From Panacibacter ginsenosidivorans (GTDB taxonomy: Bacteria; Bacteroidota; Bacteroidia; Chitinophagales; Chitinophagaceae): a DNA stretch of 64,000 bases. The notes beneath the pieces are model-generated. The model did not search any database. It saw nothing but the letters and a program-made list of their open reading frames with translations, and was not told the origin of the DNA. A program made the position numbers and the translations under genes. The stretch is taken from the NCBI RefSeq assembly GCF_007971225.1, contig NZ_CP042435.1:682001-746000 (forward strand), given 5' to 3'. Shown piece by piece: positions 18,309 to 28,071 of this stretch; the stretch's first letter is position 1, and every line of letters starts with the position of its first letter.

Positions 18309-19004
18309 ATGAAAGTATATTTCCTATCAGGTTTGGGGGCTGATAAAACAGTTTTCCAATTTCTTGATCTTGATTTCTGCGAACCTGTTTTCATTGAATG
18401 GATCGCTCCTCATAAAAATGAATCCCTGCCCAACTACGCATTGCGTTTAACAAAGCACTACCATATTCCTGTAAATGCTATTATTATCGGGCTTTCATTT
18501 GGAGGTATGTTAGCAACCGAAATTGCCAAAAAGCATTCGAACATAAAAGCAGTACTGATTTCCAGCGCCAAAACAAAATATGAGCTGCCACCATTTTACA
18601 GAATGGGCAAATATTTGTCAATGCATAAATGGACGCCGGCATCTTTACAACGGTGGTTCATGCTTAATATTAAATATCTTTTTGGCCTCAAAGATCCATT
18701 ACATATAAAGGTCTACGAAGAATTAATAAACAATGCTGACACGGATTTTAATAAATGGGCAATAACCGCATTATTAAACTGGAATAACGAGATTGTACCT
18801 GCGAATGTTACACATATTCATGGCACTGATGATAAAATTCTGCCTTATAAATATGTTGAATGTGATAAGACCATTAAACAGGGCGGGCATTTAATGGTGA
18901 TGGAACAATCAGCAATTATTTCAGCAATGATAAAAGAAATTTTTATGCAGGAGAAAGTTCTTTCTTCATCAGCCAATCAGTCTGCTCCTCTGAACCAAGT
19001 GTAA
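18309..19004 (+). CDS. Alpha/beta hydrolase
   Basis: A 231-aa alpha/beta hydrolase fold. The nucleophile elbow GLSFGG gives Ser63, the acid is the Asp pair in HGTDDKILPYK (about 178-188), and the base is His in GGHLMVM (about 200). The lid is short. No signal peptide, so probably cytoplasmic; substrate unknown. Its 3' end overlaps the convergent GNAT gene by 62 nt, which is within both coding regions. Confidence 0.82.
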   Translation: MKVYFLSGLGADKTVFQFLDLDFCEPVFIEWIAPHKNESLPNYALRLTKHYHIPVNAIIIGLSFGGMLATEIAKKHSNIKAVLISSAKTKYELPPFYRMGKYLSMHKWTPASLQRWFMLNIKYLFGLKDPLHIKVYEELINNADTDFNKWAITALLNWNNEIVPANVTHIHGTDDKILPYKYVECDKTIKQGGHLMVMEQSAIISAMIKEIFMQEKVLSSSANQSAPLNQV

Positions 19005-19470
19005 AAGTATGTTCGCCGAAAATTTCAAAACCAAATTTGGTATAAAATTTTAATGCCTTTTCATTGTGCTCCCACACCCCAAGCCATAACAATTCATAAC
19101 CTTTTACCGAAGCAAAATCAAGACTGTATTGCATCATTCTGTGACCAAGGCCCATACCCTGATATTTCTTTACTGTATAAATACGCTCAAGTTCTATATG
19201 TTTTCGTCCAGGAAGTTGTTCGGGGTTTTCAAATGTGCGTAGTTTAGTATATCCAGCTGGAATATCATTATCAAACGCGGCAAAAAAATAGTTATTGCCG
19301 TTGATCAACTCAGTTAATAGTTGTTCCCTGCTAAAATGTTGCTGCAGGTAATGCTGCATATTTTCCGCAGTGTTATGCCCTGCATAAGTATCAATAAATG
19401 TATTGACGCTTATGTTTTGTAACATCTCAATATCATCGGCAGACAATCGTCTTATAATAATTTTATCCAT
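18943..19470 (-). CDS. GNAT family N-acetyltransferase
   Basis: A 175-aa GNAT acetyltransferase. The acetyl-CoA motif (V)KKYQGMGLGHRMM (Q/R-x-x-G-x-G/A form) is followed by the beta-5 segment LLWLGVWEHNEKALKFYTKFGFE, typical of this superfamily. The substrate is not evident. Six nt separate its ATG from the stop of the upstream gene on the same strand (19476), so it is likely co-transcribed with the small HMA-like protein gene. Confidence 0.88.
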   Translation of the reverse strand: MDKIIIRRLSADDIEMLQNISVNTFIDTYAGHNTAENMQHYLQQHFSREQLLTELINGNNYFFAAFDNDIPAGYTKLRTFENPEQLPGRKHIELERIYTVKKYQGMGLGHRMMQYSLDFASVKGYELLWLGVWEHNEKALKFYTKFGFEIFGEHTFTLGSEEQTDWLMKKELSPA

Positions 19471-19475
19471 AATTA

Positions 19476-19886
19476 TTATAGATCGGGTGGCAGGCTACAA
19501 GGTTTACCTTTTTGTGGTCCTCCTCCATCCTCTGCACGTTTGCAAATCGGAGGCAGCATTTTATAAGCTTCCGGTTCTGCTTTTGTGGAATCTGCGTCGT
19601 AACCTGCATTATTTAAAGTAGTGCGGATATAATCAAGCGTTATGCGATCAGGCACATACTGAATTTTTAACGTGCCTGTATTCATAGCAATTGTCCACTT
19701 AATAATACCTGCGTCACCATTAGGACCTTTTTCTGTTAGCAGAAATTTATCAACCTTGTCTTTACAAACCCAGCATTTAAGTTGGGGCATACTTATCATA
19801 GCCCATTGCGCTTTTTGCTGCATTACTTGAGACCGCGACGAGGTCGCTAACATAAACAGCAATACTGTAACCAATAATCTTTTCAT
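19476..19886 (-). CDS. Exported heavy-metal-associated-like domain protein
   Basis: A 136-aa protein with a cleavable leader (about 1-20). The mature part has PQLKCWVCKDKVDKFL with Cys38-x2-Cys41 in the position of the HMA/CopZ metal site, followed by WTIAMNTGTLKIQYVPD and a helix (LDYIRTTLNNAGYDAD) that complete a beta-alpha-beta-beta-alpha-beta layout. The tail contains two more Cys (about 116 and 130). Periplasmic metal or thiol binding is inferred. It is upstream of the GNAT gene in the same unit. Confidence 0.68.
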   Translation of the reverse strand: MKRLLVTVLLFMLATSSRSQVMQQKAQWAMISMPQLKCWVCKDKVDKFLLTEKGPNGDAGIIKWTIAMNTGTLKIQYVPDRITLDYIRTTLNNAGYDADSTKAEPEAYKMLPPICKRAEDGGGPQKGKPCSLPPDL

Positions 19887-19938
19887 AATTGTTTATATAA
19901 TTTTATGAGCCGGGCTTTCATAGTCCTATTAAACTCCT

Positions 19939-19958
19939 GTTGCGTCGCACTCTTCAAC
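19939..19958 (+). repeat. A-type repeat arm variant
   Basis: GTTGCGTCGCACTCTTCAAC, in which CAAC replaces the terminal GTAC; this is the reverse complement of the variant end seen at 12845. It lies between divergent genes. Confidence 0.82.
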
Positions 19959-20087
19959 GCTAAAAATTTCTATTTTAGAGAATTTACCATGCCTGCATAA
20001 ACACCAAATCTAATTACCATTTTTAATTGACTTATGTATTTTATCATTTTATTTTCATCGAAACAATTTTACGATTATTTTTGGGGC

Positions 20088-20303
20088 ATGACTATTGAAA
20101 CTTTCAAACAACTTTCTATGCCGGAAAAACTATCGGCACTTAAGCATGATGGGGAATTACTTGGCCCTTACGAAAGAAATGATGCAAACGGTGGCCCTAA
20201 AACGCCAGGTGACATTTATGCTCTTGCAGATTTTTTTGTTTACCTCAGCGAAGACGAAACTATTGTGGTACCATCAAGGAGAAACCCTTTGCCGGCTTTA
20301 TAA
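20088..20303 (+). CDS. Small hypothetical protein (71 aa)
   Basis: A short soluble protein beginning MTIETFKQLSMPEKLSALK and ending RRNPLPAL. I chose ATG 20088, where the compact alpha/beta domain begins; an upstream ATG (20034) would add an 18-residue hydrophobic leader that looks spurious. The first part (helix, then LKHDGELLGPY) recalls a widespread group of ~70-residue Bacteroidota proteins of unknown function. No catalytic motif. A very strong hairpin terminator follows within 60 nt. Confidence 0.6.
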   Translation: MTIETFKQLSMPEKLSALKHDGELLGPYERNDANGGPKTPGDIYALADFFVYLSEDETIVVPSRRNPLPAL

Positions 20304-20359
20304 GTTTAGGCGCAAGACAGATCATAAGAAACTTTGGTTTTATAATGCACTACTTTATA

Positions 20360-20399
20360 AATAAGGAACAGGCTTTCAATTGAAAGCCTGTTCCTTATT
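20360..20399. terminator. Long perfect-palindrome terminator
   Basis: AATAAGGAACAGGCTTTCAA and its exact reverse complement are adjacent without a spacer, so the hairpin tip is CAATTG. It separates two convergent genes and can serve both. Confidence 0.85.
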
Positions 20400-20417
20400 T
20401 TCCTATGAATGAAGAAT

Positions 20418-20723
20418 TTAAAGAGTCTTTGTTTCTTCTTTTACATGATTATAACTTTTCTTGCTTGCTTCTATAAGCTTTAAAACTTTTTCCCGCACAT
20501 CATCCTTCAGCCCCTCCACTTCAGTTTCAAAAACAGATTTCAGTTCATCTAATTCATCCGCCGCCTGTCCGCGGAGACGACGTAATTTTCTTTTTAACTC
20601 GTCCGCAGAGTCAGATATTTTTTGTCTTGTTTCACTACCCTTTGCAGGAGCAGTCAATAATCCAATAGCAACACCTGCAACGAGTCCGGACAATGCACCA
20701 ATCAAAATTTTTTGAGCGCTCAT
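20418..20723 (-). CDS. YtxH domain-containing protein
   Basis: A 101-aa YtxH-type protein. A glycine-rich hydrophobic N-terminal segment (KILIGALSGLVAGVAIGLLTAPAKGSETR) serves as a membrane anchor, followed by a highly charged amphipathic helix rich in Lys/Glu (about 35-101), probably coiled coil. The GLLTAPxxGxxTR signature is exact. The family is linked to general stress in Bacillus; the role here is unknown. Confidence 0.86.
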   Translation of the reverse strand: MSAQKILIGALSGLVAGVAIGLLTAPAKGSETRQKISDSADELKRKLRRLRGQAADELDELKSVFETEVEGLKDDVREKVLKLIEASKKSYNHVKEETKTL

Positions 20724-20976
20724 AAAAAATTAAATTTAAGGTTAACAATTTTATTTATCAGTTGTGCTGGAAATAGTCCCAAAATCCTGCCAGAAAAGAT
20801 TTATATTACTTCAGGATATGATACATGTAATTTACAAAAGTTTGCTCCATATTGTTTATTTTTTTCTACACTTTTAAAATATAATTATTCACTTGCTAAA
20901 TAAAAAGCATTGGCATATTTCTTGGCTTTATGTTAACTGAAATGAAAAGAAATATTTATTTCCAAAAACAAAATGT

Positions 20977-21261
20977 ATGAAAAGACTGATTGTATTTAGT
21001 GCTCTGATATTTTCACTAATGAGCATGGAAAGTTGTAAGACTACCGTAGCTACCAGACCTTCTCCACCTGCAGTAGTTGCAAGACCACCACAACCTCGCC
21101 CCAATTATATATGGATTGATGGAGAATGGTATATAGCTGGCGGAAAATATCAATACAGGCAAGGCTATTGGGCTCCTCCCCGCAGAGGTGGCGTATGGGT
21201 ACCTGGTCATTGGGAAAAAAGAAGGGGTGGCTGGTATTGGAACAAAGGTCATTGGAGATAA
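20977..21261 (+). CDS. YXWGXW-repeat lipoprotein
   Basis: A 94-aa lipoprotein. The signal peptide ends in a lipobox (MSMESC, Cys20). A Pro-rich linker leads into repeats of the YXWGXW type (YIWIDGEWYIAGG, YQYRQGYWAPP, VWVPGHWEKR, WYWNKGHWR), which are rich in Trp, Gly and Arg. The function of these outer-envelope proteins is unknown. Followed by a bidirectional terminator shared with the next, convergent gene. Confidence 0.85.
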   Translation: MKRLIVFSALIFSLMSMESCKTTVATRPSPPAVVARPPQPRPNYIWIDGEWYIAGGKYQYRQGYWAPPRRGGVWVPGHWEKRRGGWYWNKGHWR

Positions 21262-21273
21262 ATATCGAAACAA

Positions 21274-21303
21274 AAAGAGGTTATTCACCTAATAACCTCT
21301 TTT
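21274..21303. terminator. Bidirectional terminator
   Basis: AAAGAGGTTAT paired with ATAACCTCTTT, with T-rich sequence beyond. It overlaps the last codons of the minus-strand DUF2809 gene, so it serves the plus-strand lipoprotein gene best. Confidence 0.75.
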
Positions 21304-21701
21304 CGTTTTGAATATGTTTTTTCCAAAAGAATTAAAATTAAAAATGCAAGTAAAGTTCCAATTGCATAACAGAGAATATCACTCCATAAAAAGCCTTGTC
21401 CAAACATTAGCTTCCCTAATGTGGTAGTTCTAGCTACATCTGCAAATGGTGTACGAATTAATTGAGAAACCTCATCAAGCACACCCAATACATAACACCA
21501 CACGGCAAGTTTCCACAAAGCGGTATTAATAAAGATCGTTCTTAATAAAAATAAGAATGCTCCAGCCCATATTACATCACCACCGTACTTAACAATCAAT
21601 GGATAAAACCATTCTTTGTGATGTCTTGTTGCTAACGCAAGCCAAATAAAGAAAGCAAACAGCAGCAAATAAATTATTCTTCGTAAAAGATTTGAGTTCA
21701 T
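21285..21701 (-). CDS. DUF2809 family membrane protein
   Basis: A 138-aa integral membrane protein with four hydrophobic helices (about 7-24, 35-55, 60-78, 105-127). The motif KYGGDVIWAGAFLFLLRT and the later GVLDEVSQLIRTPFADVARTTTLGKLMFGQGFLWSDILCYAIG match DUF2809, a small family related to VanZ-like proteins. Function unknown. Its 3' end lies inside the hairpin shared with the lipoprotein gene. Confidence 0.82.
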   Translation of the reverse strand: MNSNLLRRIIYLLLFAFFIWLALATRHHKEWFYPLIVKYGGDVIWAGAFLFLLRTIFINTALWKLAVWCYVLGVLDEVSQLIRTPFADVARTTTLGKLMFGQGFLWSDILCYAIGTLLAFLILILLEKTYSKRKEVIR

Positions 21702-21742
21702 AAAGGTTGTAGGAATTTTTCTTGCTCAAATATATTCCAACC

Positions 21743-21762
21743 GTACAAGAGTGCGACGCAAC
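21743..21762 (-). repeat. A-type repeat arm (right orientation)
   Basis: GTACAAGAGTGCGACGCAAC followed by the typical outer flank AAAAGCTTAATA and ending in TTGCTCAAAT, between DUF2809 and the dnaK terminator. Confidence 0.9.
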
Positions 21763-21804
21763 AAAAGCTTAATACTTATTCTTGCTTCTTGCTCAAATAA
21801 AAAA

Positions 21805-21824
21805 TCCCCACATTGCTGTGAGGA
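21805..21824 (-). terminator. Intrinsic terminator of dnaK
   Basis: Minus-strand stem TCCTCAC/GTGGGGA (one G-T wobble) with a 6-nt loop, followed by six T. It lies 31 nt beyond the dnaK stop. Confidence 0.8.
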
Positions 21825-21854
21825 ATTTTTTATTATTACCTGATAACCCAAACC

Positions 21855-23762
21855 TTACTTCACTTCTTCAAACTCTGCATCGGTAACAGTTTCGTTATTT
21901 GCTGCACCAGCGTTTCCGTTTGCGCCTGCATCTGGTCCCGGTTGTGCACCACCACCAGCCTGTTGTGCTTTATAAATTTCTTCGCTTGCTGCAGTCCATG
22001 CCGTGTTCATTTCAGCCATTGCTGCATCAACAGCGGCTACATCCTGTGCTTTGTGCGCATCTTTCAGCTTATTCAATGCTGCCTCGATTGGCGCTTTTTT
22101 ATCAGCAGGAATTTTATCTCCAAATTCTTTGAATTGTTTTTCTGTCTGGAAGATCATGCTGTCTGCCTGGTTAAGCTTATCAACTTTTTCACGTGCAATC
22201 TTATCTTCTGCTTCATGTGCCTTAGCTTCATTTTTCATCTTTTCTACTTCTTCTTTACTAAGACCGCTACCAGCTTCAATCCTGATCTTTTGTTCCTTAC
22301 CTGTGCCTTTGTCTTTTGCACTTACATGCAACATACCGTTGGCATCTATATCGAAGGTTACTTCAATTTGAGGAACACCACGTGGAGCTGGCGGAATACC
22401 ATCAAGGTTAAACACACCAAGGCTCTTATTCTGGCTTGCCATTGGCCTCTCACCCTGTATTACATGTATCTGTACACCGGGTTGATTATCGCTGGCAGTA
22501 GAGAATATTTCTGTTTTCTTGGAAGGAATAGTTGTGTTAGAAGCTATCATCGTTGTCATAACCCCACCCATTGTTTCAATGCCAAGAGAAAGTGGTGTAA
22601 CGTCGAGTAACAACACATCTTTTACTTCACCGGTAAGAACCGCGCCCTGTATAGCTGCTCCAACCGCAACCACTTCATCAGGATTTACTCCTTTGTTTGG
22701 TTTTTTACCAAAGAACTTCTCAACTATTTCCTGAACTTTTGGTATACGTGTAGAACCACCAACCAATATTATTTCATCGATCTGTGATATATTATAACCC
22801 GCATCTTTCAATGCTGCTTCACAAGGTTTCAGACATCTTGCAAAAAGGTTATCAGCAAGGCTTTCAAATTTTGCACGGGTAAGTTTCTTTACAAGGTGTT
22901 TAGGCACACCATCAACAGCCGTGATATAAGGAAGATTTATTTCTGTTTCTGAAGAAGAACTCAATTCAACTTTTGCTTTTTCAGCAGCTTCTTTCAAACG
23001 CTGTAAAGCCATCGGGTCTTTACGAAGATCAATGTTCTCATCTTTTTTAAATTCTTCAGCCAGCCAGTCCATGATAACTTTATCAAAGTCATCACCACCA
23101 AGGTGCGTATCACCGTTAGTTGATTTCACTTCGAATACACCATCACCCAATTCAAGGATTGATATATCGAATGTGCCACCACCAAGATCAAACACCGCGA
23201 TCTTCTGGTCAACATGTTTTTTATCCAGACCATAAGCAAGTGCCGCAGCCGTTGGTTCATTTACTATTCTGCGAACATTCAAGCCTGCAATTTCACCTGC
23301 TTCTTTAGTAGCCTGGCGTTGTGCATCGTTGAAGTATGCAGGAACAGTAATTACTGCTTCGCTCACTTCCTGTCCAAGATAATCTTCCGCCGTTTTCTTC
23401 ATTTTCTGAAGGATCATCGCAGAAATTTCCTGTGGTGTATAAAGACGTCCGTCAATATCTACACGCACGGTATTATTGTCACCTTTGGCAACTTTATAGC
23501 TCCAATGGCTTATTTCTTCTGTCACTTCATCATATCTGCGCCCCATAAAACGCTTTACAGACATGATCGTGTTATGTGGATTTGTGATAGCCTGGCGCTT
23601 TGCCGGATCACCCACTTTACGTTCTCCATTTTTGAGAAACGCAACAACTGAAGGCGTGGTTCTGCGCCCTTCATCATTGGCTATTACCACAGGTTCGTTA
23701 CCTTCCATTACGGCAACGCAACTGTTTGTAGTACCAAGGTCGATTCCTATTATTTTACCCAT
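21855..23762 (-). CDS. dnaK: Molecular chaperone DnaK (Hsp70)
   Basis: Cytosolic ATP-dependent chaperone working with DnaJ and GrpE. 635 aa. The three actin-fold signatures are present: [27 protein letters not shown] and [13 protein letters not shown]. The linker [15 protein letters not shown] leads to the substrate-binding domain, and the lid ends with a Gly/Ala/Asn-rich tail and TDAEFEEVK. No dnaJ or grpE is adjacent. Monocistronic with its own terminator. Several long open frames on the opposite strand are shadows of its biased codons. Confidence 0.98.
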   Translation of the reverse strand: MGKIIGIDLGTTNSCVAVMEGNEPVVIANDEGRRTTPSVVAFLKNGERKVGDPAKRQAITNPHNTIMSVKRFMGRRYDEVTEEISHWSYKVAKGDNNTVRVDIDGRLYTPQEISAMILQKMKKTAEDYLGQEVSEAVITVPAYFNDAQRQATKEAGEIAGLNVRRIVNEPTAAALAYGLDKKHVDQKIAVFDLGGGTFDISILELGDGVFEVKSTNGDTHLGGDDFDKVIMDWLAEEFKKDENIDLRKDPMALQRLKEAAEKAKVELSSSSETEINLPYITAVDGVPKHLVKKLTRAKFESLADNLFARCLKPCEAALKDAGYNISQIDEIILVGGSTRIPKVQEIVEKFFGKKPNKGVNPDEVVAVGAAIQGAVLTGEVKDVLLLDVTPLSLGIETMGGVMTTMIASNTTIPSKKTEIFSTASDNQPGVQIHVIQGERPMASQNKSLGVFNLDGIPPAPRGVPQIEVTFDIDANGMLHVSAKDKGTGKEQKIRIEAGSGLSKEEVEKMKNEAKAHEAEDKIAREKVDKLNQADSMIFQTEKQFKEFGDKIPADKKAPIEAALNKLKDAHKAQDVAAVDAAMAEMNTAWTAASEEIYKAQQAGGGAQPGPDAGANGNAGAANNETVTDAEFEEVK

Positions 23763-23928
23763 ATTTTTAAATTTACTTTAGGTTAGTATTCAGTGATTTA
23801 CTCGTTTCTCTTGTCAATCATTATGCCATTGGGCTTTGGGGTGAAAAAATGGCAGAACAAAAAGTGGGGAAAATTTCTTTTTAATGCAGGTTTTATGTAG
23901 TCAGCCAAAGGCTTTCATGGCATCGCCG

Positions 23929-24067
23929 GTTGTGTCACTCACTTCAGGGTTTAGAACTTTACCGGACAGGATGCAGACAGACTTTCAGCAAAAAACACTT
24001 TACGCTGTCAAATACGCTGGTTCTGCCATGCTGAAATACTTACTGAAGTACAAGAGTGCGACGCAAG
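23929..24067. repeat. Hybrid palindromic repeat pair (B left, A right)
   Basis: Left GTTGTGTCACTCACTTCAGG (23929-23948) preceded by CATGGCATCGCCG, and right GTACAAGAGTGCGACGCAAG (24048-24067), 99 nt apart. They occupy the 358-nt gap between the dnaK start and the convergently placed 3' end of the PagL-like gene; nothing else was seen there. Confidence 0.88.
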
Positions 24068-24120
24068 AAAAGCTAAGTAGTAGTAATCAAGACCGGATCA
24101 AAGACCTGCTCTTTAAGTTC

Positions 24121-25263
24121 TTAAAACCTATAGATCAACCTGCCATCAATAAAATCTGCCACATGCCCATGCACCAGGAAGTTGAAGCCAAAATACCAAT
24201 GCTTCTGCAGGCGGTAACGCAATCCCCAGCGATGGTAAACTAATCCAAAAGGTTGTTTGTAAATATCTGTGTAAGACTCAGTGTTTTTATGCAGAAAAAA
24301 ACCAAGTTGCTGACTGAAAATAATTTTGCGGAAAATGAATTCATTGCCCATCAGTAAACCAGTATACACATTCGAGGAATTATCACCAAGGTTTCTTTTA
24401 ATGGAACCTATTGCGTCATCATAGTAAATTTCGGTTCCTAATGTAAGCGCATCAAGTGAACTTATCCTGTAGGAAGTTTGAAAACCAGCACCAAACAAGT
24501 ACTTTCTTTTGTGTTGCCATACATAATTATATCCTTCTTTAGGGGAATAGTAAGCCATGGCATCATAGTTCCATTTATCCGTTTTCCAGCTTGTGTCTTT
24601 TATTCGCCTGAATGTTGGGGTAGTGTTACTTTCAACGTCATACCGGATACCGGCTGAAAGATTAGGATAGTTCAAACCCCGGTTTGGTTGATCAAAGCCC
24701 CCATTGGAGTTATGAAAAAAATTCGCATCCAAAACTGCTGAATAATGGTTATTGAATTTGTAAGTAATACCAAGCCCGGCTGCAGTAAAAAAATTAAACC
24801 TTGTACTGTATGTATTATTGGTGGGGTTTTTTAAAGAATCATGCGGATTAGTTAAGTATGATAATCCAATTCTTGTTTTTATAAAAAAATCCATCTTGTT
24901 ATTAAGCCTGAATGTTGGTTCAAAAATGTATGCAGCGGTATACGATTTGGAAAGAATAGGCGTATTCAAATCAAGGTATGTGAGCATTATACCTGTAGAA
25001 GGATACGAACCATACTTATTCCATACCGCTGTATCAGTTGATCTGTTCACGATTTCGAAAGATACACCTCTTGGCTTTGCACCTGCAGTATTTTTTATAT
25101 CTATTGAATGAGCATATATCCATCCATAATTAAGGTTAAAAGTATAAGACTTTTGCCCGGTAATTTTTAAAGATGTTGAATCGGTTTGTGCCTCGCCGGC
25201 AAAGGAGAAATAAAGAATGCTTATGACAATTGCCAACAAAAAATAAACGTACTTTAATAACAT
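24121..25263 (-). CDS. Acyloxyacyl hydrolase / PagL-like lipid A deacylase
   Basis: Predicted outer-membrane barrel of 380 aa with a signal peptide (about 1-24, ending FAGEAQ). The core HNSNGGFDQPNRGLNYP matches the His-x-Ser-Asn ... Asn-x-Gly catalytic region of the PagL/LpxR-like acyloxyacyl hydrolase family, which removes the 3-O-acyl chain of lipid A. The mature protein is longer than Pseudomonas PagL (~150 aa), as is usual in Bacteroidota homologues, with extra strands on both sides. I prefer ATG 25263, directly before the signal peptide, to the upstream 25317. Substrate assignment is by family only. Confidence 0.75.
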   Translation of the reverse strand: MLLKYVYFLLAIVISILYFSFAGEAQTDSTSLKITGQKSYTFNLNYGWIYAHSIDIKNTAGAKPRGVSFEIVNRSTDTAVWNKYGSYPSTGIMLTYLDLNTPILSKSYTAAYIFEPTFRLNNKMDFFIKTRIGLSYLTNPHDSLKNPTNNTYSTRFNFFTAAGLGITYKFNNHYSAVLDANFFHNSNGGFDQPNRGLNYPNLSAGIRYDVESNTTPTFRRIKDTSWKTDKWNYDAMAYYSPKEGYNYVWQHKRKYLFGAGFQTSYRISSLDALTLGTEIYYDDAIGSIKRNLGDNSSNVYTGLLMGNEFIFRKIIFSQQLGFFLHKNTESYTDIYKQPFGLVYHRWGLRYRLQKHWYFGFNFLVHGHVADFIDGRLIYRF

Positions 25264-25397
25264 GCAAAATGAAAATTTTAAAAATCGCTGCATCAGATAC
25301 AGTTTATTTTCCAACAAAGCCGAAGATATAATTTTAGTTACAAAACGATTATTGACTGGTTATTATTGAGTAAGTTTACGACTATCAAAAACTAACG

Positions 25398-27695
25398 ATG
25401 AGCTTTACCGAAAAAGAAATTGAATCGCTGGTAAAAAAATATTACCTGCTTGATGTAAAAGCAAAAGCATTGACAGGTGAGTATGAGTTCAATTTTTTAT
25501 TGACTGCACAGGATGGCACTAAATATATTTTCAAAGCAGCAAGTGATGAACATAGCTATGATTTTTTTGACGCGCAAATAAAAATTGTGCAGCATTTATC
25601 AAACAGCGAAGTAGCTGATAAATTCTTTCAATATATTCCCAATTCTTCAGGTGAACTAATGACCGTGCTGCAAAAAGGTGATAGGAAATTTTATCTGCGC
25701 TTAATTACATTTTTAGAAGGAAAATTCTGGTGCAACACAAGTGAACGCCCAGATGCATTACACATTGATCTTGGCAATGTTCTAGGTCGTATGGATAAAG
25801 TGCTGCAAAATTTTTCTCATCCTGCCATGCACCGCCATTATGTGTGGGATATCAGTAATGCTGCAGATGCAAACCGTAAATTGCATTGTATAAAAGATCA
25901 TGAACTCAGAAGAATAGCCGGTTATTTTTTACTGCAGTTTGAGACAGAAGTGTTGCCGGTTATTTCATCGCTTCGGCACGCATATTTACATCACGATGCG
26001 AATGATACAAACATTTTAGTACAAGGCGATAAAGTTGTTGGATTGATTGATTTCAGTGACATGGTCTATACCGCACTCATCAATAATCTTGCAGTGGCTT
26101 GTACTTATGCAATGATGAATCACCCTGATCCTTTATTTGCAGCAACGCTTGTTGTACAAGGTTATCACAAAGCTTATGCTTTAACCGAACAGGAAATTGA
26201 TCTGCTGTATTACTTGATTGCCGCAAGGCTTTGTATAAGTGTAACACAGTCTGCCTGGAACGCATCTATTGAAACAAACAATGAACATCATTTTATTTCT
26301 GAAAAACCTGCATGGGAATTATTGTACAAACTCATCCGCATCAACCCGATCAAAGCACAGGACAGTTTCAGAAAAGTTTGTGGCTTTAAAGCTATCATCA
26401 ATAACGATGATTATACAAACCTGCTTGAAGAAAGAAAAGAACATATTGGTCGCAATCTTAGTATCAGTTACCAACAAAAATTAAAAATTGTTCGTGGTGC
26501 TTTGCAATATTTATATGACGACAAAGGCAACACGTTTGTTGATTGTGTAAACAATCCAAGTCATGTGGGGCATTGTCATCCTGTTGTGGTAAAAGCAATG
26601 CAAAAACAAATTGCCACACTCAATACTAATTCAAGATACCTCCATAATAATATTATTGACTATGCCAAACGTTTAACTGCAACACTTCCGCCTTCATTGA
26701 GTGTTTGCTATTTCACCAACAGTGGCAGCGAAGCGAATGATCTTGCTGTTAGAATAGCGCGTCATTTTACCAAGCAGAAAGATATTATTGTATTAGATCA
26801 CGCTTATCATGGCACATCTACAGTGGCAATGGAAATGAGTCCGTATAAATTTGACAGCAAAGGTGGTTTCGGGCAAATGCCATGGATTCATAAAGCCATG
26901 AACCCGGACTTGTATCGCGGACCTTACAAATACAATGATAGGGAAGCAGGAAAAAAATATGCAGCAGATGTGCAACGCATCATTGAAGAATTAAAAAAAG
27001 AAAACAAAGCGCCTGCGGTTTTCATTTGCGAAACATTGCTCGGCGTTGGCGGACAAATTCCCTTGCCGCCGAATTATTTAAAAGAAGTTTACAAACATGT
27101 TCGCGCCGCAGGCGGGGTTTGCATTGCAGACGAAGTGCAAGTCGGCTTTGGTCGCGTTGGAGATGCATTCTGGGGCTTCGAATTGCAGAACGTGGTGCCA
27201 GATATTGTAGTGATGGGCAAACCCATTGGCAACGGTCACCCACTGGCGGCAGTTGTTATTACAAACGAGATTGCTGATGCTTTCAACAACGGGCTTGAAT
27301 ATTTCAACACATTTGGCGGCAACCCTGTTTCCATGGCTGCCGGGCTTGCGGTGCTCGACGTAATTCAGCACGAAGAAATGCAGCAACATGCAAAGGAAAC
27401 CGGCGAATATTTAATGGATGGCTTACGCAAGCTCATGAACAAACACCCACTCATCAGCGAAGTGCGTGGGCATGGTTTGTTCATCGGTGCCGAAATGGTG
27501 AAAGACCGAAACACACTTGAACCAGCGTTGCCCGAAATTGATATTGTTGTTGAAAAAGTAAAAACAAAAGGTTATTTGCTCAGCACCGATGGTCCGCTGC
27601 ACAATGTTTTAAAAATCAAACCCCCGCTACCGTTCAATAAACAAAATGCAGATGAGTTACTGCAATATCTTGATGAATCTTTGAGTGAGTTGTAA
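25398..27695 (+). CDS. APH-type kinase fused to class III PLP phospho-lyase
   Basis: A two-domain enzyme of 765 aa. Residues ~1-310 are an APH/HYKK-like small-molecule kinase with the Brenner motif HHDANDTN (Asp200, Asn205) and IDFSD (Asp218). Residues ~350-765 are a class III aminotransferase-fold enzyme: SGSEAND (442-448), ADEVQ (Asp578) and PLP lysine Lys608 in [10 protein letters not shown], the version seen in ethanolamine-phosphate and phosphohydroxylysine phospho-lyases rather than ordinary transaminases. The fusion implies a kinase that phosphorylates a hydroxyl amine and a lyase that eliminates phosphate to an aldehyde. With ALDH7 and DUF1338 genes downstream, 5-hydroxylysine is the likeliest substrate (inference); ethanolamine is the alternative. 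Confidence 0.85.
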   Translation: MSFTEKEIESLVKKYYLLDVKAKALTGEYEFNFLLTAQDGTKYIFKAASDEHSYDFFDAQIKIVQHLSNSEVADKFFQYIPNSSGELMTVLQKGDRKFYLRLITFLEGKFWCNTSERPDALHIDLGNVLGRMDKVLQNFSHPAMHRHYVWDISNAADANRKLHCIKDHELRRIAGYFLLQFETEVLPVISSLRHAYLHHDANDTNILVQGDKVVGLIDFSDMVYTALINNLAVACTYAMMNHPDPLFAATLVVQGYHKAYALTEQEIDLLYYLIAARLCISVTQSAWNASIETNNEHHFISEKPAWELLYKLIRINPIKAQDSFRKVCGFKAIINNDDYTNLLEERKEHIGRNLSISYQQKLKIVRGALQYLYDDKGNTFVDCVNNPSHVGHCHPVVVKAMQKQIATLNTNSRYLHNNIIDYAKRLTATLPPSLSVCYFTNSGSEANDLAVRIARHFTKQKDIIVLDHAYHGTSTVAMEMSPYKFDSKGGFGQMPWIHKAMNPDLYRGPYKYNDREAGKKYAADVQRIIEELKKENKAPAVFICETLLGVGGQIPLPPNYLKEVYKHVRAAGGVCIADEVQVGFGRVGDAFWGFELQNVVPDIVVMGKPIGNGHPLAAVVITNEIADAFNNGLEYFNTFGGNPVSMAAGLAVLDVIQHEEMQQHAKETGEYLMDGLRKLMNKHPLISEVRGHGLFIGAEMVKDRNTLEPALPEIDIVVEKVKTKGYLLSTDGPLHNVLKIKPPLPFNKQNADELLQYLDESLSEL

Positions 27696-27735
27696 TTATT
27701 TTTTGTTTCAGACTGTAGTTTTTCATGGCATCTTC

Positions 27736-28011
27736 GTTGCGTCGCACTCTTGTACTGTATAGCATTATGCATCAGTATATATTGATTAACATGTTCTTTA
27801 TAGCAAACACTTTCAACCGTTAGTTTTTTCCCGCAAAAAGCAATAGCTTTGCAGCCGCAAATGAATATTCTGCTGAACATACAGCTTTCTTACATGGCTT
27901 TTCTCAGAAGTACATGTTCTCACGTGCCTTAATATTTTCTTTCTCCTCATAAACTGATTTACGAACTTTATTAGTTGAATAAAAATTTTCAGTACAAGTG
28001 TGCGACGCAAC
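27736..28011. repeat. A-type palindromic repeat pair with long loop
   Basis: Left GTTGCGTCGCACTCTTGTAC (27736-27755), 41 nt after the kinase-lyase stop, and right GTACAAGTGTGCGACGCAAC (27992-28011), with a 236-nt loop that shows no gene and probably contains the promoter of the DUF1338 gene. A GTG in the right arm (28000) opens a false extension of that gene. Confidence 0.88.
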
Positions 28012-28071
28012 GATGCACAATACTTGTACAAAAGTTTGGCTCATAATTTTTTTCTTGCTCAAATAAATAAT

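Noticed and set aside
21899-23781. Several long plus-strand open frames opposite dnaK
   Set aside because: They lie wholly antisense to a certain gene, in frames opened by its biased codons, and show no protein family pattern.
27022-27389. Overlapping open frames on both strands within the phospho-lyase domain
   Set aside because: The sense frame carries the PLP motifs; the others are low-complexity Arg/His-rich shadows of a GC-rich stretch.
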